Shown here: piece by piece, positions 37,925 through 48,084 of the stretch
Numbering within the stretch: the stretch's first letter is position 1
How the letters are laid out: each line of letters starts with the position of its first letter
Source: Kineococcus xinjiangensis
GTDB lineage: Bacteria > Actinomycetota > Actinomycetes > Actinomycetales > Kineococcaceae
Length of the DNA: 64,000 bases
Assembly: GCF_002934625.1 (NCBI RefSeq)
Contig: NZ_PTJD01000009.1
Coordinates: 124,001-188,000, forward strand
Reading direction: 5' to 3'
Notes under the pieces: model-generated
Seen by the model: only the letters and a program-made list of their open reading frames with translations
Told to the model about the DNA's origin: nothing
The model's database searches: none
Made by a program: the position numbers and the translations under genes

Positions 37925-38212
37925 TCAGGCGGGTGCGGAACTGCCGGCGGCAGCCTTGAGCCGGGTGCCGGGGCTGATGCGCACGCCGTATGCGGCGGCG
38001 ATCTGCAGGGTCTCCCCGGTGCGGGGGTTTCGCCCGGTGCGGGCGGCCCGCTCGACCCGTTCGACGCTGAGCACACCGGGGAGCCGCACGTCGTCCCCCC
38101 CAGCGACGGCCTCGACGAGGACGTCGCCGAGCGCCGTCAGGAGCGCGTCGGCCTGCTCCTCGGGAACGCCACTGCGCTGGGCGAGGGCGACGGTGAGCTC
38201 ACGACGGTTCAC
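37925..38212 (-). CDS. HU-family DNA-binding protein
   Basis: A 95-residue HU/IHF-like protein. It starts [20 protein letters not shown] and has the beta-arm signature [19 protein letters not shown]. Length fits canonical HU. Unusually it lies between rpsN and rpmJ in the zinc-starvation cluster, so it may be an HU paralog made under zinc limitation; that regulation is inferred. GTG start at 38212. Confidence 0.9.
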   Translation of the reverse strand: MNRRELTVALAQRSGVPEEQADALLTALGDVLVEAVAGGDDVRLPGVLSVERVERAARTGRNPRTGETLQIAAAYGVRISPGTRLKAAAGSSAPA

Positions 38213-38266
38213 GGGTCCTCCGGGTGCTGCGAGGGTTCGAGGACGGCGCCGGGCGGGAGGCCGCGG

Positions 38267-38572
38267 TCACCAGCTGGACTTGGTGACGCCGGGCAGTTCC
38301 CCGGCGTGGGCCATCTCGCGCAACCGGATGCGGGAGAGGCCGAAGGCGCGCCAGACGCCGCGGGGGCGGCCGTCGACGACGTCGCGGTTGCGCAGCCGGG
38401 TGGGGCTGGCGTCGCGGGGGAGGCGCTGCAGCCCGAGGCGTGCGGCGGCGCGCTCCTCCTCGCTCGCGGTGGGGGAGACGGCCAGGCGCTTGAGTTCGGT
38501 GCGGCGGCCGGCGTAGCGGGCGACGACCTCGCGGCGCTGCTCGTTGCGGGCGATCTTGCTCTTCTTGGCCAT
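38267..38572 (-). CDS. rpsN: 30S ribosomal protein S14, zinc-independent paralog
   Basis: A 101-residue S14 with the family ends ([19 protein letters not shown] and [19 protein letters not shown]). The four zinc cysteines of the short zinc-type S14 are absent. ATG at 38572 lies two bases from the rpmG stop, suggesting coupling. Confidence 0.95.
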   Translation of the reverse strand: MAKKSKIARNEQRREVVARYAGRRTELKRLAVSPTASEEERAAARLGLQRLPRDASPTRLRNRDVVDGRPRGVWRAFGLSRIRLREMAHAGELPGVTKSSW

Positions 38573-38574
38573 GG

Positions 38575-38742
38575 TCAGCGCTCCTCGCGGAAGTCGACGT
38601 GGCGGCGCACGCGGGGGTCGAACTTGCGCAGCACGAGGCGGTCGGGGTCGTTGCGGCGGTTCTTGCGGGTCACGTACGTGTAGCCGGTGCCGGCGGTGGA
38701 CTTGAGCTTCACGACCGGGCGGACGTCGGTGGTCTTCGCCAT
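38575..38742 (-). CDS. rpmG: 50S ribosomal protein L33, zinc-independent paralog
   Basis: A 55-residue L33 ([20 protein letters not shown], then [17 protein letters not shown]). No CxxC pairs, hence the zinc-free form. Its ATG overlaps the rpmB stop (ATGA) and its stop is two bases from rpsN. Confidence 0.95.
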   Translation of the reverse strand: MAKTTDVRPVVKLKSTAGTGYTYVTRKNRRNDPDRLVLRKFDPRVRRHVDFREER

Positions 38743-38978
38743 CAGAGCCGTTCTCCCTTGCCGAGGAGTTCGGTGACGACGGCGTCGATGCCGCGGCGGT
38801 CGATGGTGCGGATGCCGCGGGCGCTGACGGTGAGGACGACGTTGCGGCGCAGGCTCGGCACGAAGTAGGTGCGGCGCTGGACGTTCGGGTCCCAGCGGCG
38901 CTTGGTGCGCCGGTGGGAGTGGGAGACGGCGTGGCCGAAACCCGGGACGGCTCCGGTGACCTGGCAGCGGGCGGACAC
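38742..38978 (-). CDS. rpmB: 50S ribosomal protein L28, zinc-independent paralog
   Basis: A 78-residue L28 ([20 protein letters not shown], then [15 protein letters not shown]). Only one cysteine remains of the usual zinc-binding CxxC. First gene of the minus-strand zinc-starvation operon; its promoter shares the spacer with L31B and the Zur-like box. Confidence 0.95.
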   Translation of the reverse strand: MSARCQVTGAVPGFGHAVSHSHRRTKRRWDPNVQRRTYFVPSLRRNVVLTVSARGIRTIDRRGIDAVVTELLGKGERL

Positions 38979-39016
38979 GGGGGTTCCTCTCGGTCGGGGC
39001 GGGTGCGCTACGGTAG

Positions 39017-39035
39017 TTAATCATAATCGTTCTCA
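39017..39035. promoter_or_regulatory. Zur-like operator in the rpmB/rpmE2 spacer
   Basis: The 73-base divergent spacer contains TTAATCATAATCGTTCTCA. Its complement, TGAGAACGATTATGATTAA, resembles the actinobacterial Zur box and is one of the few AT-rich stretches in the region. CATAAT at 39022-39027 could be a -10 for rpmE2, so the box would block the promoters. Match is by eye. Confidence 0.7.
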
Positions 39036-39051
39036 GATAGAGAGGTCCGCT

Positions 39052-39318
39052 GTGCGCCCAGGAATCCACCCCGGCTACGGCCCCGTCGTCTTCCGCGACA
39101 AGTCCGCCGGCACCAGCTTCCTCACCCGTTCCACGCTGGCGACCGCCCCGGCGCGGGAGACGGTCCAGTGGGAGGACGGAGGCACCTACCCCGTCGTGGA
39201 CGTCGACATCTCCTCCGCCAGCCACCCCTTCTGGACCGGCACCGCGCGGGTCGTCGACACCGAGGGCCGCATCGAGAAGTTCCGCCGCCGCTACGGCACC
39301 CCGGGGCAGCAGGCGTGA
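39052..39318 (+). CDS. rpmE2: 50S ribosomal protein L31, type B (zinc-independent)
   Basis: An 88-residue L31B. It starts [20 protein letters not shown] and continues to [20 protein letters not shown], then EKFRRRYG. The four-cysteine zinc ribbon of type A is absent. GTG at 39052 follows AGAGG. Divergent from rpmB across the Zur-like box. The stop overlaps the CobW-like gene's GTG (GTGA). Confidence 0.96.
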   Translation: MRPGIHPGYGPVVFRDKSAGTSFLTRSTLATAPARETVQWEDGGTYPVVDVDISSASHPFWTGTARVVDTEGRIEKFRRRYGTPGQQA

Positions 39319-40448
39319 ACGGACAGCGCGACCCCGACCCCCGCCTGCCCGTCACCGTGGTCGCGGCCATGGACGCGGTCCTGCGGGAGTCGCTCACCGC
39401 GGGTGCGCTCTGCGACGTCGGCGGCGTCGTCGTCCTCCGCTACGACCTCGGCCCGCGGCGCGCAGACGGCCTGCGCCGCACCGTCAGCGACGCGAGCGGC
39501 GTCGTCGAGGACGTCCACGTGCCGCTGGAGCACGCCTGCCTCGGGTGCGCGCTGCGCGAGGACGTCCTGCCCACCCTCGCCGCGATCGCCGCCAGCGGCC
39601 GCTGGGAGCACGCACTGCTGGCCCTGCCCGTCACCGCCGAACCCGTCGCCGCCGTCCAGGCCCTCGTCGCCGGCGAGGTGGGCGGCACGGTGATGGAGGA
39701 GGTCGTGCGGGTGGCGGGGGTCGTCGCCGTCGCCGACGCGGACACCCTGCTGGCGGACGCCTTCGGCGACGACCTCCTCGAGGAGCGCGGCCTCGCCCTC
39801 GCGCAGGACGACCGGCGCGCGGTGGGGGAGGCCCTCGTCCACCAGCTCGAGGAGGCGGACGTCGTCGTCCTCGACGGCGAGCCCTCTCCGGCCACGACCG
39901 CCGCGCTGCGCCACCTCTGCGTCCCCGCGCTCCACCTGCTGCGGCTGCACGAGGACACCGGGTCGCTGCTGCGGTCCTGGCGCGGCGCGGCCGGCCTCGA
40001 CGGGCGCAGCGACCTGCGCCGGGCGGCCCCCAGCGGCGCCCCCGACGGCGACGGTGCCTGGACGCTCGAACTCTCCTCGCCGCGCCCCTTCCACCCGCAG
40101 CGCCTGCTGGACCGCCTCGAGGAGCTGGGCGCCGGCAGGCTGCGCGCCCGCGGCGTCTTCTGGCTGCCGGGCCGCCCCGACACCGTCTGCGCCTGGGACG
40201 GCGCCGGCGGTCAGCTCAGCATCGGCGACCTCGGCACCTGGGAACCTGGTGAGGAGCGCCGCACCCACCTCGTCGTCACCGGGCTGGACGCGCGGGACCG
40301 GGACCGGATCCGCGCCGCGTTCCCCTGCGTGCTGGCGACCCCGACCGAGCAGGCCGCGGTGGAGGGGATCCGCGGCGGCGACGGTTTCGAGGACTGGCTC
40401 GGGCCTGCGACGGCCGACGTCCTCACCGGGGCGCACGACGACGGGTGA
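39315..40448 (+). CDS. CobW/COG0523-like protein with degenerate P-loop (Mrf-like?)
   Basis: 377 residues. The overall layout is that of COG0523 metallochaperones: a CxxCxLR-like motif ([16 protein letters not shown]), a central region ([19 protein letters not shown]) and a C-terminal CobW-C domain ([20 protein letters not shown], then [12 protein letters not shown]). The Walker A is missing: [20 protein letters not shown] replaces G-x4-GKT, so GTP hydrolysis is doubtful. Its L31B neighbour and zinc context match mycobacterial Mrf, which acts in ribosome hibernation at low zinc; that assignment is an inference. Confidence 0.85.
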   Translation: MNGQRDPDPRLPVTVVAAMDAVLRESLTAGALCDVGGVVVLRYDLGPRRADGLRRTVSDASGVVEDVHVPLEHACLGCALREDVLPTLAAIAASGRWEHALLALPVTAEPVAAVQALVAGEVGGTVMEEVVRVAGVVAVADADTLLADAFGDDLLEERGLALAQDDRRAVGEALVHQLEEADVVVLDGEPSPATTAALRHLCVPALHLLRLHEDTGSLLRSWRGAAGLDGRSDLRRAAPSGAPDGDGAWTLELSSPRPFHPQRLLDRLEELGAGRLRARGVFWLPGRPDTVCAWDGAGGQLSIGDLGTWEPGEERRTHLVVTGLDARDRDRIRAAFPCVLATPTEQAAVEGIRGGDGFEDWLGPATADVLTGAHDDG

Positions 40449-40474
40449 GGCGCGCCGCCCGGGCGGCGCGCCTC
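40447..40474. terminator. Bidirectional palindromic terminator
   Basis: Perfect 14-bp arms centred between 40460 and 40461, starting at the CobW-like stop codon and 14 bases from the convergent subtilisin stop. Confidence 0.78.
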
Positions 40475-40487
40475 GGCCCCGCGCCGC

Positions 40488-41660
40488 TCAGGCGGGAGTG
40501 CGCAGCAGCCGGTTGGGGCTCTTGGAGCCGGCGCCGGAGACGACGCTCGTGGTCGCCGACCTCACGAGGGCGTCGGCGACGGCCGCGGGGGTGAGCGCGG
40601 GCTGCGCGGAGAGCAGCAGTGCCGCGGCCCCGGCGACGTGCGGGGCGGCCATGGAGGTGCCCGACGAGGTCGCCGTGGCGGTGGTGGAGGTGTGCCAGGC
40701 GGAGAGGATCGAGGACCCGGGGGCGAACAGGTCCAGGCAGCTGCCGTAGTTGGAGTACGAGGCCCGGGCGTCGGTGGAGGTGGTGGCGCCGACCGTCAGC
40801 GCCGCGGCCACCCGTGCCGGGGAGGTTCGGCAGGCGTCTGCGCCGGAGTTGCCCGCGGCGACCGCCACCGAGACGCCGTCGCTGATGAGCGCCTTCACCG
40901 CGGCGTCCAGCGCGGAGCTGGCGGGTCCGCCCAGACTGATGTTCGCCACGGCGGGCACCCCGGCTAGGTGGTCCTTGGCGGCCCAGTCGAGCCCGGCGAT
41001 GATCTGGGAGTAGCTGCCGGAGCCGTCGCAGGCCAGGACGCGCACGGGCACCAGCGTGGCCGCCTTCGCCACTCCGTGGGCGGACCCGGCGAGGGTGCCG
41101 GCGACGTGGGTGCCGTGACCGTTGCAGTCGGTGGTGCCCCGGCCGTCGGCGACGGTGGTGAAGCCGGCCCGCACCCTGCCGCCGAAGTCGGCGTGGTCGG
41201 CGCGGATGCCGGTGTCGAGGACGTAGGCGGTCACGCCGCTGCCGTCGCCGCTCCAGGTGAACGAGCCGCTGAGGGGCAGCTTGGCCTGGTCGACCCGGTC
41301 CAGGCCCCAGCTCGGCGTCGGCGTCTGGGTGCCCTGGACCCGCACCGTGGCGTCGGGCTCGACGGAGAGCACGCGCGGGTTGCGGCGCAGCGCCTCCACG
41401 GCCGGTGCCGGCAGCGTCGCGGCGAAGCCGACGAGGGCGGAGCCGTAGACGTGGCTGACCCGGCCGGAGGCGCCGGCCGACTGCCGGGCCAGGGCCGCGG
41501 CGTCCGTCCCGGGCTTGAGCTGGACGATCACCGCGGTGCGCTGGGCGGGGGCCGCGACGGCGGCGACGGGGGCGAGCGCGCCGGCGAGGACGGCCAGGGA
41601 GGTGGCCGCGGCCCAGGGCAGGGCGCGCGAGCGCCGGCGGGGTGCGGTTGCGGAGCTCAT
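40488..41660 (-). CDS. Secreted subtilisin-like S8 serine protease
   Basis: A 390-residue exported protease. Basic start and signal helix ([20 protein letters not shown]) are followed by an I9 propeptide ([20 protein letters not shown]). The catalytic triad is Asp in [10 protein letters not shown], His in [10 protein letters not shown] and Ser in [11 protein letters not shown], with the oxyanion Asn in AAGNSGAD. Signal cleavage after VAAVAAPA is probable. Two cysteines near the domain may pair. ATG at 41660 has GAGGTGG six bases away. Likely autoprocessed and extracellular; substrates unknown. Confidence 0.95.
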   Translation of the reverse strand: MSSATAPRRRSRALPWAAATSLAVLAGALAPVAAVAAPAQRTAVIVQLKPGTDAAALARQSAGASGRVSHVYGSALVGFAATLPAPAVEALRRNPRVLSVEPDATVRVQGTQTPTPSWGLDRVDQAKLPLSGSFTWSGDGSGVTAYVLDTGIRADHADFGGRVRAGFTTVADGRGTTDCNGHGTHVAGTLAGSAHGVAKAATLVPVRVLACDGSGSYSQIIAGLDWAAKDHLAGVPAVANISLGGPASSALDAAVKALISDGVSVAVAAGNSGADACRTSPARVAAALTVGATTSTDARASYSNYGSCLDLFAPGSSILSAWHTSTTATATSSGTSMAAPHVAGAAALLLSAQPALTPAAVADALVRSATTSVVSGAGSKSPNRLLRTPA

Positions 41661-41856
41661 GCTGTCCACCTCGGTGATCGGTCGCGCGCGGCGACGTGCC
41701 GGAGCCGGCTGCGCAGGATGCGTGTTGGGAGCCGGTTCGGCTGCCGCACGGCCGAGGTGAAGGGCCGGGCGGGCGGCGTCACCCGTTCGCCACTCGGCGG
41801 GGGCCTCCCGCCGGCCCGGATGCGCGCGCTGCGACCATCCCGCAGGCGCAGGCGGC

Positions 41857-42222
41857 TCAGCGCCGGGCGATCAGCGGGGCCAGCGAGCGCGCCATGTCGC
41901 GGGCGCGGGTCAGGTCGTGCGCCGCGACGGGGCGGCGCACGGCGAGGACGCCCTCACGCGGGGCCGGATCGGTGACGTGGAGCAGCACGGCGCGCCCGTC
42001 GAGGAGCATGGCGTCCAGGAGGCGCTCGGCGTCGCGCACGGCGACGGCGACCCGCGAGCGCAGCAGGTGCCCGACGGCGGTGGTGCGTGCCAGGCGCAGC
42101 AGGAGCGCGTCGTCGTCGAGGTGGTTCAGCTCCGGGCGGCGCAGCAGCAACCGGGCCAGGTCGGCCACCTCGGTGGCGGGGGCGGTGGCGGGGTGGACGG
42201 TGCTGCGCGGGTGGTGGTGCAC
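41857..42222 (-). CDS. Small hypothetical protein
   Basis: 121 residues of unknown function, starting with a His-rich stretch (MHHHPRS), then two alpha-helical segments ([20 protein letters not shown] and [16 protein letters not shown]). No recognised domain, signal peptide or membrane segment. GTG at 42222 has GAGGAAG at good distance, which supports real translation. Divergent from the CWB2 surface-protein gene. Confidence 0.6.
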   Translation of the reverse strand: MHHHPRSTVHPATAPATEVADLARLLLRRPELNHLDDDALLLRLARTTAVGHLLRSRVAVAVRDAERLLDAMLLDGRAVLLHVTDPAPREGVLAVRRPVAAHDLTRARDMARSLAPLIARR

Positions 42223-42363
42223 GGTGACTTCCTCGGGGTAGTGCTGGCCGCCAGTCCTTCAGGGCTGTTCCCCTTGGTTCTCGGCGCCGGGGGCGGGTGT
42301 CGCGATGGGCTGTCCGGGGGTGGGCCCGGGGGGGCTGCACGACCAGATCACGAGGGAGTCTTG

Positions 42364-43485
<1,122 letters not shown>

Positions 43486-43519
43486 CGCCCGGCGCCGCCG
43501 GGGCGGCACCGAGGAGCGC

Positions 43520-44389
43520 TCAGGAGACGGCCGCGAGGACGGCCGGCGCCGCCTCGGACCAGCGTTCCTGCCACGGCCCCGGCGGGGCGACGCCCGCCGC
43601 GGCCGTCGCCGCGGTGGACAGCACGGAGAACGCGGGGCGTGGCGCCGGGCGCGGGAAGCCCGCCGTGTCCGTCGCGCGGATCCGCGCCTGATCCGCGCCC
43701 AGCGACACCGCCACGGTGCGGGCGAACTCCCACCACGACGCGCGCCCCGCACTGGTGGCCGCGTAGCAGCCGGCGGGGGCCTGCGCGTCCACCAGTGCCA
43801 CCAGTTGCGCCGCCACGTCGGCCGTCCACGTCGGGGAGCCGACCTGGTCGTCCACCACTGCGATGGTCTCCCGCTCGGCGAGCAGCCGCGCGATCGTCTT
43901 CGGGAAGCATCCGCCGTGCTCGCCGTACAACCACGCCGTTCGCACCACGAGCGCGTCGGGGGCCAGCGCCTGCACGGCCCACTCTCCCGCGGCCTTGGTG
44001 CGCCCGTACGCCGAGCGCGGCGCCTGGGGCGCGTCCTCCGGGTACGGCTCCCGTGCCGTCCCGTCGAAGACGTAGTCGGTGGAGACGTGCACCAGCCGCG
44101 CACCCGCCGACGCGCACTCCCGCGCCACCACCGCGGCGCCTGTCGCGTTGACCGCGAACGCCTCCGCCTCCCGGGTCTCGGCGTCGTCGACCGCCGTCCA
44201 GGCCGCGCAGTTGACGACGACGCCCGCACCGGTCACCGCGCTGCGCACCTGCTCCGCGACCGTGACGTCCGCATCGCCGCGGAGCACGGCGCGCACCTCC
44301 GCACCTCGCCCGCGCAGGTGCGCCACCACGTCCTGCCCCAGCATCCCGCCCGCGCCCAGGACCACCCAGCTACTACGCACGGCGACCAT
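43520..44389 (-). CDS. rmlD: dTDP-4-dehydrorhamnose reductase
   Basis: A 289-residue short-chain dehydrogenase making dTDP-L-rhamnose from the 4-keto intermediate. The Rossmann motif is VVLGAGGMLGQDVVAHL. The STDYVFDG region, catalytic YGRTK (YxxxK) and VVRTAWLYGE match RmlD. ATG at 44389. It is divergent from rmlC 41 bases away. rmlA and rmlB are not in this window. Feeds rhamnose into wall polymers or exopolysaccharide. Confidence 0.95.
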   Translation of the reverse strand: MVAVRSSWVVLGAGGMLGQDVVAHLRGRGAEVRAVLRGDADVTVAEQVRSAVTGAGVVVNCAAWTAVDDAETREAEAFAVNATGAAVVARECASAGARLVHVSTDYVFDGTAREPYPEDAPQAPRSAYGRTKAAGEWAVQALAPDALVVRTAWLYGEHGGCFPKTIARLLAERETIAVVDDQVGSPTWTADVAAQLVALVDAQAPAGCYAATSAGRASWWEFARTVAVSLGADQARIRATDTAGFPRPAPRPAFSVLSTAATAAAGVAPPGPWQERWSEAAPAVLAAVS

Positions 44390-44429
44390 CCTGCCGCTCT
44401 CCGTGTCGGCCGTCTCCTAGAGTGCGAGT

Positions 44430-45053
44430 GTGGACGTGGAGGAGCTCGGGATCGAGGGTGCGTGGGTCTTCCGCCCCCGGCTGCACGCCGACGAACGGGG
44501 GACGTTCGTCGAGCAGTACACGGCGCTGTCCCTCGCAGGCGTCGCCGGGCACCCCCTGCACGTCGCCCAGGTCAACGCCTCCGTGTCGGCCGCGGGCGTC
44601 GTGCGCGGTGTGCACTTCGCCGACGTCCCCCCGGGCCAGGCCAAGTACGTCACCTGCACGTCCGGTGCGATCCTCGACGTGGTCGTCGACCTGCGGGAGG
44701 GGTCCGCGACCTTCGGGGCGTGGCGGGCGGTGCTGCTCGACGACGTGGACCGGGCCGCGGTCTACCTGTCCGAGGGGCTCGGTCACGCCTTCTGCTCCCT
44801 CGACGACGACTCGACCGTCGTCTACCTGTGTTCCTCGGGCTACGCGCCGAGCCGGGAGCACGGCATCCACCCCCTCGACACGGACCTCGGCATCGACTGG
44901 CCCGCAGCCGACAGGCACGGGCATCCGCTGACGCTGCGGATGTCGCCCAAGGACGCCACAGCCCCGTCGCTCGCCCAGGCGCGGGCGCAGGAACTGCTGC
45001 CCGACGCCGCCGAGTGCGCCCGCTGGCGGCGCGAACTCGTCGGCCACGGCTGA
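44430..45053 (+). CDS. rmlC: dTDP-4-dehydrorhamnose 3,5-epimerase
   Basis: A 207-residue cupin epimerase acting just before RmlD. Landmarks are RPRLHADERGTFVEQY, the catalytic His in GVVRGVHFADVPPGQAKYV, and LDVVVDLREGSATFGAW; the second active site Tyr is near VVYLCSSGYAPSREHGI. GTG start at 44430; the RBS is weak. Together with divergent rmlD it completes the last two steps of dTDP-L-rhamnose synthesis. Confidence 0.95.
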   Translation: MDVEELGIEGAWVFRPRLHADERGTFVEQYTALSLAGVAGHPLHVAQVNASVSAAGVVRGVHFADVPPGQAKYVTCTSGAILDVVVDLREGSATFGAWRAVLLDDVDRAAVYLSEGLGHAFCSLDDDSTVVYLCSSGYAPSREHGIHPLDTDLGIDWPAADRHGHPLTLRMSPKDATAPSLAQARAQELLPDAAECARWRRELVGHG

Positions 45054-45181
45054 GGAGCCTCGGCGACATCTGGTCCGGTCGGGCGGCAGACCCCCGTCGA
45101 TCCGGGGCAGACTCGTGGTGGCCGGACCTTCGGGAGCCCGGGCGCCGAGGTGGCGCGCATCCGTCGTGGGAAGGGGAGACC

Positions 45182-45451
45182 GTGGCCGAGGACGGACGCC
45201 GGGCGCGCGACGACCGCGACGTCCCCTACTACTACCGGCGGCCGCGCTCCAGGCACCGCTGGGTCGACGCCGTCCTGGAGGCCTGGTTCGCCTTCGTGGG
45301 CCCCGCGCAGGGGGTCACCGACCGCACGCCCCAGCGCGGCCCGCGCACCCCCGAGGAGGCCGCCGCCGGGTACGGCGACTGGGAGCGCGTGACCGCCCCG
45401 GACGGCCGCACCTTCCTCGTGCCCCGCAGCGGGGACGCCCCGCGGGAGTGA
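45182..45451 (+). CDS. Small hypothetical protein
   Basis: An 89-residue protein of unknown function with charged ends. It has YYYRRPRSRHRWVDAVLEAW and a C-terminal GYGDWERVTAPDGRTFLVP. No membrane or signal segment. GTG at 45182 has GGAAGGGGAG upstream, supporting translation. Ends eight bases before the first arm of the putative MarR operator. Confidence 0.6.
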   Translation: MAEDGRRARDDRDVPYYYRRPRSRHRWVDAVLEAWFAFVGPAQGVTDRTPQRGPRTPEEAAAGYGDWERVTAPDGRTFLVPRSGDAPRE

Positions 45452-45458
45452 CCTCCGC

Positions 45459-45506
45459 GCTCCATCGGCCGAATCCTTCAGTTCCGCAAGCATCGGCCGA
45501 TGGAGC
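45459..45506. promoter_or_regulatory. 14-bp inverted repeat, putative MarR operator
   Basis: GCTCCATCGGCCGA (45459-45472) and TCGGCCGATGGAGC (45493-45506) are exact complements with 20 bases between. Each arm itself contains TCGGCCGA. The repeat abuts the MarR start, fitting an autoregulatory operator. It could alternatively terminate the preceding gene. Confidence 0.6.
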
Positions 45507-45510
45507 ACCT

Positions 45511-46038
45511 GTGACCCTCCTGCCGCCCACCGTCCTCCGCGCAGCCCTGCCCGGCGCCGCCTCCGAGGAGGAGGCCGTCGCGCTGGCCCCCTCCTCGGGC
45601 CTGGAGCTCGGCTACCTCACGATCCAGGCCGGTCTCGCCGTCGGGTCCGCCATCGACGCCGCCGCCGCCGAGCTCGGCGTGGTCGGCTCCGACCTGCGCG
45701 CCCTCTACGGCCTCGCCGTCCACGGCACCCTCCCCGCCGGTGCGCTGGCCCAGGTCCTCGCGCTGCAGCAGTCCACCGTCACGCTCATCTCCGATCGGCT
45801 GGAGAGCGGCGGGCTGCTGCTGCGGGAGCGCGACCCCGCCGACCGGCGGCGCGTCCTGCTGCGCCCCACCCCCGCCGGGGAGGCCCTCCTCGCGCAGGCG
45901 GCGGCGCGCGTCCGCGTCGAGCTGCAGGAGCTGTTCGCCCCGCTCTCGCCGGCCGCCGCCGCCAGCCTGGCCGCCCTGCTCGGCGAGGTCGTCGAGCCCT
46001 GGCTGCTCCAGCGCCTGCCCGGCCGCACCGCCGCCTGA
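45511..46038 (+). CDS. MarR-family transcriptional regulator
   Basis: A 175-residue dimeric winged-helix regulator. The wHTH region reads LPAGALAQVLALQQSTVTLISDRLESG, here in part LAQVLALQQSTVTLISDRLE, followed by the wing RDPADRRRVLLRPTPAGEALL. The DxRxxR wing signature is present. The N-terminal helix is variable. GTG at 45511 is preceded by GGAG. The ligand and regulon are unknown; an exact inverted repeat overlaps its promoter region. Confidence 0.9.
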   Translation: MTLLPPTVLRAALPGAASEEEAVALAPSSGLELGYLTIQAGLAVGSAIDAAAAELGVVGSDLRALYGLAVHGTLPAGALAQVLALQQSTVTLISDRLESGGLLLRERDPADRRRVLLRPTPAGEALLAQAAARVRVELQELFAPLSPAAAASLAALLGEVVEPWLLQRLPGRTAA

Positions 46039-46039
46039 A

Positions 46040-46108
46040 CCACCGCCGAGCAGTCCGGCGCGAGCATCCGGGAGATCGCGTCCAGCTCCAGCGAGGCCGC
46101 CCGCGTTC
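46040..46108 (+). pseudogene. Fragment of an MCP signalling domain
   Basis: Immediately after the MarR stop, one frame reads [20 protein letters not shown]. This resembles a chemoreceptor cytoplasmic helix ([19 protein letters not shown] in the 30.7 kb receptor). No start, tip or remaining domain is present. Probably a remnant of a deleted receptor gene or partial duplication. Confidence 0.5.
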
Positions 46109-46193
46109 CGTCGTGGACTCCCTCCACCACTGAGCGACCTCCGGCAGGGGGCCCGGCAGCCGGTGCCCCGGAGGTGCTCGCTCCGATCAGCGA

Positions 46194-46239
46194 CAGACAG
46201 GCCCGCAGACGCACGGACGTGCGTCTGCGGGCCTGTCTG
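46194..46239. terminator. Very strong stem-loop after chemoreceptor gene
   Basis: 21-bp perfect inverted repeat around a four-base loop (46215-46218), 13 bases past the stop of the minus-strand receptor gene. It could also stop transcription from MarR. Confidence 0.88.
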
Positions 46240-46251
46240 CGGGGTGGCCGG

Positions 46252-47889
46252 TCAGGGGCAGGTGGTCTGCTCGGGCAGGCGGAAGCGGGCCACGACGGAC
46301 TGCAGCTCGGCGGCCATGTGGGCCAGTTCGGCGGTGGCCTGCTGGGCCTGGCCGACGCCCTCGGTGGTGACGCGGGCGGCGTCGGCGACACCGCCGATGC
46401 GGGAGGCGATCTGGTCCGCGCCGGTGGCGACGTCGCCCACGTTGCGGTTCATCTCCGAGGTGGTGGCGGTCTGCTCCTCCACCGCCGCGGCGATGGTGAC
46501 CTGGTAGGCGTTGATGCGCTCGATGGTGTCGGTGATGCCGGCGATGGCGGCGACCGCACCTGTGGTGTCGGTCTGGATGGCCGCGACGCGGCGGGAGATG
46601 TCCTCCGTGGCGCGGGCGGTCTGCTGGGCCAGTTCCTTGACCTCGCCGGCCACCACGGCGAAGCCCTTGCCGGCCTCCCCGGCGCGGGCGGCCTCGATGG
46701 TGGCGTTGAGGGCGAGCAGGTTGGTCTGCTCCGCGATGGCGGTGATGGCCTTGACGACCTCGCTGATCTCGGCGGAGGACTTGCCGAGGCGGACGATGGT
46801 GGCGTTGGTGACCTGCGCCTCGGACACCGCGGAGGCGGCGACCTCGGCGGCCTGCCCGGCGTTGGAGGCGATCTCCACGATGGAGGTGCCCATCTCCTCG
46901 CTGCCGGCGGCCACGGTCTGCACGTTGGCCGAGATCTGCCCGGCCGCTGCGGCCACCGCGTCGGCCTGGGTGGAGGCGACGTCGGCGGAGGCGGCGATCT
47001 GGGTGGAGGTGCTGCTCAGCTCCTCCGACGCCGCGGCCAGCGCGGTGGAGGAGGTGGCGATGGCCTGCACCGCGGCACCGACGCCGCGCTGGGCGGTGCG
47101 CAGGGCCTGCGCCATCACGCCGAGCTCGCAGGTGGTGTGGACGTCGACGCTGCGGGTCAGGTCGCCCTCGGCCATGCCCTCCACCGCGTAGGCGACCCGC
47201 CGCAGCCCGATGATGATCATCTTGGCGATGAGGACACCGAGGCCGACGGCCAGGCCGAGTCCGGCGACGAGAACGGTGATCATGGTGGTGCGGGCGGAGG
47301 CGTAGGCCTCCTTCCCGGCGGCCACGGTGGCGGCGGCCTCGGCCTTCTCGACCTGCTCGACGCGGTCGAGGGCGTCGGCCATCTCGGAGATGACGGGCTG
47401 GGCGACCTCGTCGCGCACCCGCTGGAAGCCGGCCAGGTCGTTGGCGCGGCTGAGCGGGATCAGCTGCTCGTCCCGGATGGCCCGGAACTGCGCCAGGGCC
47501 TCCTCGAAGGTCTCCCAGTCCGCGCGCTGGCCCTTCAGGCCGAGGGCCTCGTAGGCGGCGGCCGCGGCGTCGAGGTCGGTGTCGGTCTCCTCCATCTTCT
47601 GCTCGTACTCGGCCATCGTGGCCTCGTCCAGGGAGGAGGCGTGGTAGCCGATGAGCATCCGCGACTTGATCTGCTCCTGGTGCACCCGACCGCGCTCGAT
47701 GAGACCGGTGACGTTGTCGTCGTAGAGGGTTCCCATGCCGGCGTTCGTCGTGCTCAGCGACTTCAGTCCCACCATCGCCACCAGGCCCGCCACGACAGCC
47801 AGGAGTGCGATGACGCCGAGGATGCGGGTCGCGACGCCGCGGTTGGTCAGCCAGCGGATCACCGCTCGTTGCTCGAGCCACCGGGTCAT
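46252..47889 (-). CDS. Methyl-accepting chemotaxis protein
   Basis: A 545-residue receptor: TM1 (about 24-44, [20 protein letters not shown]), an external four-helix-bundle ligand domain (starting [15 protein letters not shown]), TM2 (about 201-222, [19 protein letters not shown]), HAMP, and a signalling domain with tip [23 protein letters not shown]. The last residues are RLPEQTTCP, so no CheR tether. ATG at 47889 follows GGAG; a GTG at 47904 with GGAGGAC upstream is an equally good start. Its FliA-like promoter is one arm of the palindrome at 47996-48086. It resembles the receptor at 30732 in the signalling half. Confidence 0.94.
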   Translation of the reverse strand: MTRWLEQRAVIRWLTNRGVATRILGVIALLAVVAGLVAMVGLKSLSTTNAGMGTLYDDNVTGLIERGRVHQEQIKSRMLIGYHASSLDEATMAEYEQKMEETDTDLDAAAAAYEALGLKGQRADWETFEEALAQFRAIRDEQLIPLSRANDLAGFQRVRDEVAQPVISEMADALDRVEQVEKAEAAATVAAGKEAYASARTTMITVLVAGLGLAVGLGVLIAKMIIIGLRRVAYAVEGMAEGDLTRSVDVHTTCELGVMAQALRTAQRGVGAAVQAIATSSTALAAASEELSSTSTQIAASADVASTQADAVAAAAGQISANVQTVAAGSEEMGTSIVEIASNAGQAAEVAASAVSEAQVTNATIVRLGKSSAEISEVVKAITAIAEQTNLLALNATIEAARAGEAGKGFAVVAGEVKELAQQTARATEDISRRVAAIQTDTTGAVAAIAGITDTIERINAYQVTIAAAVEEQTATTSEMNRNVGDVATGADQIASRIGGVADAARVTTEGVGQAQQATAELAHMAAELQSVVARFRLPEQTTCP

Positions 47890-47995
47890 CGCGTCCGTCT
47901 CCACGACGTCCTCCACCTGCTTGAAGGGTGTCCGGGCGCTGCGGTCGCAGCGGCGGGGCTGGGCGCGCACCGACTCGATCCGCGCTCAGCACTCC

Positions 47996-48024
47996 CCATC
48001 GGCAACGGCGGGTTGCCGCCTGAG
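47996..48024 (-). promoter_or_regulatory. FliA-like promoter for the chemoreceptor
   Basis: Read on the minus strand: CTCA, 17 bases, GCCGATGG. The expected start of transcription is about 85-100 bases before the receptor's start codon. Confidence 0.6.
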
Positions 48025-48084
48025 CGGACGGGTTCCTGCATTCGTGCAGGAATTCCGCTCAGGAGGGCAACCCCTGTTGCCGAT
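47998..48084. repeat. Nested 87-bp inverted repeat between divergent genes
   Basis: Four nested arm pairs around a TTCG centre: ATCGGCAAC/GTTGCCGAT, GGTTGCC/GGCAACC, CCTGAGCGGA/TCCGCTCAGG and TTCCTGCA/TGCAGGAA. The arms carry the -35 and -10 elements of two divergent FliA-like promoters, explaining the symmetry. It could also form a cruciform or bind a regulator. Confidence 0.85.

Noticed and set aside
47998-48084. Nested inverted repeat as a MITE or insertion sequence end
   Set aside because: No target duplication or transposase was seen, and the arms coincide with two promoter-like elements, which explains the symmetry more simply.
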